Shown here piece by piece: positions 4,915 through 7,749 of a stretch of 7,749 bases of DNA (position 1 is its first letter; each line of letters starts with the position of its first letter). This DNA comes from Rhizobiales bacterium UBA697. GTDB lineage: Bacteria > Pseudomonadota > Alphaproteobacteria > Rhizobiales > Ancalomicrobiaceae. The notes under the pieces were generated by a model. It saw only the letters and a list, made by a program, of their open reading frames with translations, made no database searches and had not been told where the DNA came from. The position numbers and the translations under genes are program-made. The stretch is taken from NCBI GenBank assembly GCA_002298965.1, contig DBMN01000295.1:1-7749 (forward strand), written 5' to 3'.

Positions 4915-7389
4915 ATGCGCCGTGTCCTTCGCAACGCCCTTCTCGCCGCCACGCTGCTTGCCGGCATCGACGGGGCCGCGGCCGCCGACCGGGTGGCGCT
5001 GGTGATCGGCAACTCCGCCTATCGGACGCAGAGCCCGCTGCCGAACCCGGTCAACGACGCCGCCGACGTCGGCGCGATGTTCCGCCGGCTCGGCTTCGAC
5101 GTGGTCGAGGGCACCGATCTCGACGGTGCCGGGCTCAAGGCCAAGCTCAAGGAGTTCCGCGACCGGCTCGACGGCGGGTCGCTGGCGCTCTTCTACTATT
5201 CCGGCCACGGCGTGCAGATCGACGGGCGCAACTACCTGGTGCCGGTCGACGCCAAGATCGACAAGCCGGACGACGTGAAGCTCGAGACCGTCGACATGGA
5301 CCTCGTGCTGCAGATGATGCGGGCCGAGGATCGCGTCTCGGTCGTGGTGCTCGACGCCTGCCGCAACTCGCCCTTCGCGCGGTCGCTGAAGCGGTCGAAC
5401 AAGGGCGGCGCGACGCGGGCGGCGGAGAGCGCCTACGGCGGTCTCGCCGAGATCAAGAGCTCGGTCGGTTCGGTCATCGTCTATGCCACCGACCCCGGCA
5501 ACGTGGCGCTCGACGGCGAGGGGCGCAATTCGCCCTTCACCGAGGCGTTTCTGAAGAACGCGCCGCAGCCCGGGCTCGAGATCTCGCGGATGATCAAGCG
5601 TGTCCGCCTCGACGTGGTGCAGTCGACCGGCTCGCGGCAGGTGCCGTGGGACAGCTCGACGCTGGTCAACGACGTCTATCTCGCCGGCGGTGCGCCGGAG
5701 GAGACCCGCGTTGCCCTCCACACGCCCGAGCCCCCGGCCGCGCCGGGTGCCGGCTCCGCGGCGGGTGCGCCGGTCGAGACGCGGGCGTCGATCTCGCCGA
5801 CGCTCGCCCCGAAGCTCGACGCACCGGCGGGCGAGACCCCGCCCGCGGCGCGGCCCGAGAAGCCGGCGGAGGCGAATGTCGGGGCGCTGTGCGATCGGTT
5901 GGCTTCGGACCGACAGGACACGCTGCGCGATCCCAAGGTGCCGCCGGTACGCACGGTCGACGTCGAACGCGCGATCCCTGCCTGCGAGAAGGCCTTCGCC
6001 GAGAACCCGAAGGTGCTGCGCTATGCCAACCAACTGGGGCGCGCCTATTCGCGCGCCGAGCGCTGGCCGGACGCGCTGCGGGTCTTCAAGGAGGCGGCGG
6101 GGCGCGGCTCGCCCTATGCCACCGGCGAGGTCGGCTATCTCTACTATCGCGGCTTCGGCGGCGTGACGAAGGACTATGCCCAGGCGCGGCCGTGGTTCGA
6201 GAAGGCGGCGCAGCTCGGCGTGCCGATGGCGATGACCAACCTCGCCTTCATCTACACCCACGGCATCGGCGTCGAGAAGGATCTCGACAAGGCGCTCTCC
6301 TGGCTGCGGCGCGGCGAGGCGATCGGCTTCTCCGGCGCCATGACGACGCTCGGCGAGCACTACATCCAGGGTCTCGGCGTGCCCAAGGACGTGGCGCGTG
6401 GGCTGGAACTGATCAATCGCGCGATCGAGATGGAAGACCCGGAGGCGATGGTCGAACTCGCCCTGCTGCATCAGCGCGGCATCGGCGTGGCGCAGGACTA
6501 CGACGCGGCGCGGCGGTTGCTCGAGAAGGCGGCGGCGTTCGATTCGCCCAACGGCATGTACAATCTCGGCTTCTACTATCTGAAGGGCGACGGCGGCGTG
6601 CCGCGCGACTTCGCCATCGCCCGCGACTGGTTCGCCCGCGCCATCCGCCACGACGGGTCGGATTCGATGTTGGCGCTCGCCCACATGAAGCTCGAGGGGC
6701 TCGGCGAGCCGGTCGACCCGAAGGGCGCGCGCGCCCTGCTCGAGCGGGCGGCGGCCTACGACAATGCGGTCGCCATGGTCTATCTCGCCCGCAAGCTGCG
6801 CGACGGCGTCTTCGGCGAGATCGACGAGGCGGCGGCGCGCGACTGGCTGAAGCGGGCGATCGCGCTCGACAGCGACGAGGCGCGGGCGCTCGTCGCCGAG
6901 ATGGACCGGCCGGAGACGCCCGGCCAGACCTGCGACCGGCTGGCGGCGATCGAGAGTGATCCCTTGCGTCCGCGCGAGGTGAAGGGGCTGAAGTCCTCGG
7001 CCGAGATCGTCCATGCCCGCGCCGTCCCGGCCTGCGAGGCGGCGGTGAAGGCGGCGCCGGCGAAACCGCCGCGCAGCGCCAGCCACTGCGCCACCGCCTC
7101 GTGCTGGACGTTCTTGCAGCGCGCGATGGTGACGTGGGGCACGAACTTGCGCGGCTCGGCCGGCAGCCCGAGGCGCTGGCAGATCCGCTCGTGCTCGGCC
7201 TGGAGTTCGGAGAGGGCGGGCGACGCCGCCACCTTGGCGACCAGCGAATGGGGTTGCTTGCCGCCGAAGGCCATCACCCCCTCGATCCGCACCTCGAACC
7301 GCCGCCGCCGCACCCTTCTCAGCTCGTGGACGATCTCGTCGGCGGTGCGTTGGTCGATGTCGCCGATGAAGCGCAGGGTGACGTGGTAG
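4915..7389 (+). CDS. Secreted caspase-like (peptidase C14) protein with Sel1 repeats; 3' end replaced by foreign antisense sequence
   Basis: The frame encodes 824 residues, but only about 1-715 (to about 7059) look native. Order of parts: signal peptide (1-24, ending AAAA); caspase-like domain (about 25-257) with the dyad His98 (SGHG) and Cys149 (DACRN); Pro/Ala-rich linker (about 258-322); a module with CDRLA at 326-330 and PAC at 355-357; seven Sel1 repeats of 36-37 residues (about 399-652); and the start of a second such module (CDRLA at 673-677, PAC at 705-707). Relatives are common in Rhizobiales and are presumed periplasmic peptidases or scaffolds; substrates are unknown. The start has GAGG eight bases upstream and a clear signal peptide. 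After residue about 715 the frame is the antisense of the facing ThpR-like gene, so the natural C-terminus is missing and the stop at 7389 is accidental. The gene is unlikely to belong functionally with gudD. Confidence 0.82.
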   Translation: MRRVLRNALLAATLLAGIDGAAAADRVALVIGNSAYRTQSPLPNPVNDAADVGAMFRRLGFDVVEGTDLDGAGLKAKLKEFRDRLDGGSLALFYYSGHGVQIDGRNYLVPVDAKIDKPDDVKLETVDMDLVLQMMRAEDRVSVVVLDACRNSPFARSLKRSNKGGATRAAESAYGGLAEIKSSVGSVIVYATDPGNVALDGEGRNSPFTEAFLKNAPQPGLEISRMIKRVRLDVVQSTGSRQVPWDSSTLVNDVYLAGGAPEETRVALHTPEPPAAPGAGSAAGAPVETRASISPTLAPKLDAPAGETPPAARPEKPAEANVGALCDRLASDRQDTLRDPKVPPVRTVDVERAIPACEKAFAENPKVLRYANQLGRAYSRAERWPDALRVFKEAAGRGSPYATGEVGYLYYRGFGGVTKDYAQARPWFEKAAQLGVPMAMTNLAFIYTHGIGVEKDLDKALSWLRRGEAIGFSGAMTTLGEHYIQGLGVPKDVARGLELINRAIEMEDPEAMVELALLHQRGIGVAQDYDAARRLLEKAAAFDSPNGMYNLGFYYLKGDGGVPRDFAIARDWFARAIRHDGSDSMLALAHMKLEGLGEPVDPKGARALLERAAAYDNAVAMVYLARKLRDGVFGEIDEAAARDWLKRAIALDSDEARALVAEMDRPETPGQTCDRLAAIESDPLRPREVKGLKSSAEIVHARAVPACEAAVKAAPAKPPRSASHCATASCWTFLQRAMVTWGTNLRGSAGSPRRWQIRSCSAWSSERAGDAATLATSEWGCLPPKAITPSIRTSNRRRRTLLSSWTISSAVRWSMSPMKRRVTW

Positions 7390-7493
7390 TTCTCGACGTC
7401 GATCCACTTCGCGCCGGGCAACCCGCCGCGCAGGAAGGACAGGGATTCGCCGAGGCTCGGGGGGATCTCCAGACCGGTGAAGAGGCGCGGCAT
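6780..7493 (-). CDS. thpR: RNA 2',3'-cyclic phosphodiesterase / 2'-5' RNA ligase family (ThpR-like), 3' end disrupted
   Basis: This is a cytosolic 2H-phosphoesterase-family protein acting on 2',3'-cyclic phosphate or 2'-5'-linked RNA ends. The two signature motifs are present, HVTL at residues 37-40 and HVTI at 120-123, separated as in the family. Residues 1 to about 150 (7493 to about 7044) look native, ending around GGFAGAAFT. The family normally continues about 30 residues with a strand resembling 'FVLFSSR...GGGPY'; here that end is absent. The frame instead runs on as the antisense of the caspase-like gene, giving a spurious 237-residue product with a stop at 6780. The start at 7493 has GGAGGGA (complement of 7500-7506) upstream; the extension to 7634 reads through the promoter and the repeat and is rejected. 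Activity of the truncated protein is doubtful, although both catalytic motifs remain. Confidence 0.72.
   Translation of the reverse strand: MPRLFTGLEIPPSLGESLSFLRGGLPGAKWIDVENYHVTLRFIGDIDQRTADEIVHELRRVRRRRFEVRIEGVMAFGGKQPHSLVAKVAASPALSELQAEHERICQRLGLPAEPRKFVPHVTIARCKNVQHEAVAQWLALRGGFAGAAFTAASQAGTARAWTISAEDFSPFTSRGRKGSLSIAASRSQVWPGVSGRSISATSARASSLSSAIARFSQSRAAASSISPKTPSRSLRAR
7044..7060. other. Junction joining two convergent genes tail to tail
   Basis: Caspase-protein homology (its repeated CDRLA...PAC module) can be followed rightwards to about 7059. ThpR homology can be followed leftwards from 7493 to about 7044. The two overlap in a few bases of GC-rich sequence that make sense in both genes, as expected of a join through short microhomology. 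Neither gene has its own 3' end. The join may be a real deletion or inversion, or a chimeric artefact. Confidence 0.6.
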
Positions 7494-7590
7494 GACAGGT
7501 CCCTCCGGTCTGGTCCGAAGGGCCGGAGGCTCCGGCCCTCGGGGGTCGGTCGCCGCGGTCGAATCGCTTCGCCGCGATGCACCCGAATCG

Positions 7591-7618
7591 AGGGTACCGT
7601 AGGAAGGCCGGACATCAA
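7591..7618 (-). promoter_or_regulatory. Candidate promoter of the ThpR-like gene
   Basis: On the minus strand TTGATG (complement of 7613-7618) and TACCCT (complement of 7591-7596) are separated by 16 bases, about 100 bases before the thpR start. The same elements occur in mirror image at 7715-7720 and 7737-7742 inside the right repeat arm. Confidence 0.4.
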
Positions 7619-7622
7619 GCCC

Positions 7623-7718
7623 ATGACGGTCCACGGCGAATCGTCGATCGCCGGCGCGACTGTGACATTCCTGTCGCGCCGGCGATCGACGATTCGCCGT
7701 GGACCGTCATGGGCTTGA
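7623..7718 (+). CDS. Possible 5' end of a divergent gene, interrupted by the foldback
   Basis: An ATG at 7623 opens a frame beginning MTVHGESSIAGATVTFL, which reads like a plausible protein N-terminus. AGGAAGG (7601-7607) lies 15 bases upstream, farther than ideal for a ribosome-binding site. After the spacer the frame enters the mirrored arm, becomes Arg-rich and stops at 7718 after 31 codons. If the right arm is an artefact, this would be the start of the real upstream neighbour of thpR. I do not recognise the family, and the whole frame may be chance. Confidence 0.2.
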   Translation: MTVHGESSIAGATVTFLSRRRSTIRRGPSWA

Positions 7719-7749
7719 TGTCCGGCCTTCCTACGGTACCCTCGATTCG

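Larger units (their letters stand above)
7584..7749. repeat. Perfect 77-bp inverted repeat with 12-base spacer, cut by the window edge
   Basis: Left arm 7584-7660 and right arm 7673-7749 are exact reverse complements with no mismatch; the spacer 7661-7672 is TGTGACATTCCT. The right arm reaches the last base of the window, so the repeat may be longer. The left arm contains the putative thpR promoter, so the right arm carries a divergent copy of it. No transposase is present and no flanking target duplication can be assessed. The form (perfect, near-symmetric, at the end of the sequence) is typical of a foldback chimera, but an inverted duplication is possible. Confidence 0.95.

Noticed and set aside
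4882..7407. Very long (over 800 codons) minus-strand open frame opposite the caspase-like gene
   Set aside because: It is Arg/His/Asp-rich with no motif; the plus strand carries the signal peptide, His/Cys dyad and regular Sel1 repeats, so this is its antisense shadow.
4915..7493. Caspase-like gene plus RNA-end-processing gene as a two-gene defence system
   Set aside because: The genes are convergent, not co-transcribed. The protease has a secretion signal while ThpR-like enzymes are cytosolic, and their contact point looks like a broken join. Nothing here resembles known caspase-linked immunity loci.
7584..7749. Terminal inverted repeat as an insertion-sequence end, telomere or terminator
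   Set aside because: There is no transposase, T-run or known terminal motif, and the arms contain ordinary promoter-like sequence upstream of thpR; perfect 77-bp arms are far longer than a terminator needs.

Overview
The window is GC-rich (roughly two thirds G+C by eye). Its gene content fits a member of the Alphaproteobacteria, probably Hyphomicrobiales; this is inferred from protein style and composition, not from a marker gene. It holds two unrelated blocks: a sugar-acid catabolic block on the minus strand (about 1-4650) and, to its right, a secreted caspase-like/Sel1 protein gene on the plus strand facing a 2H-phosphoesterase (ThpR-type) gene on the minus strand (4915-7493). The last 166 bases form a long perfect inverted repeat that is cut off by the window edge.

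Catabolic block, in transcription order on the minus strand: glucarate dehydratase gudD (4500-3148), a 538-base gene-free regulatory stretch, a GudP-type hexarate MFS symporter (2609-1251), and a mannonate-dehydratase-family protein (1174-98). A strong intrinsic terminator (36-78) closes the block. gudP and the mannonate-dehydratase-like gene are 76 bases apart and probably co-transcribed; gudD has its own promoter region. Near-identical 12-bp palindromes centred on AGCGCT, of the LacI-family kind, lie upstream of gudD (one) and gudP (two). The two transcription units are therefore probably one regulon induced by a sugar acid. The transporter would import D-glucarate/galactarate and GudD would dehydrate it to 5-keto-4-deoxyglucarate. 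The UxuA-like enzyme would handle a related aldonate and yield 2-keto-3-deoxygluconate. No regulator, aldolase or reductase gene of the pathway is in the window.

Right block: the caspase-like protein has a signal peptide, an intact His/Cys dyad, a Pro/Ala-rich linker, a cysteine-bearing module, seven Sel1 repeats and the beginning of a second copy of the cysteine module. At about 7044-7060 its recognisable sequence stops and the DNA becomes the antisense of a ThpR-like gene, which likewise lacks its normal C-terminal end. Two convergent genes have been joined through their 3' parts. With the perfect 77-bp foldback at the right edge (7584-7660 / 7673-7749), this makes the last 0.7 kb suspect: it is either a chimeric or amplification artefact at a contig end, or a recent inversion/deletion with an inverted duplication. 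I saw no RNA genes, CRISPR array or transposase. No convincing new multi-gene system is present. The best leads are the shared operator and the repeat-rich gudP upstream region on the biology side, and the two rearrangement signatures on the structural side.
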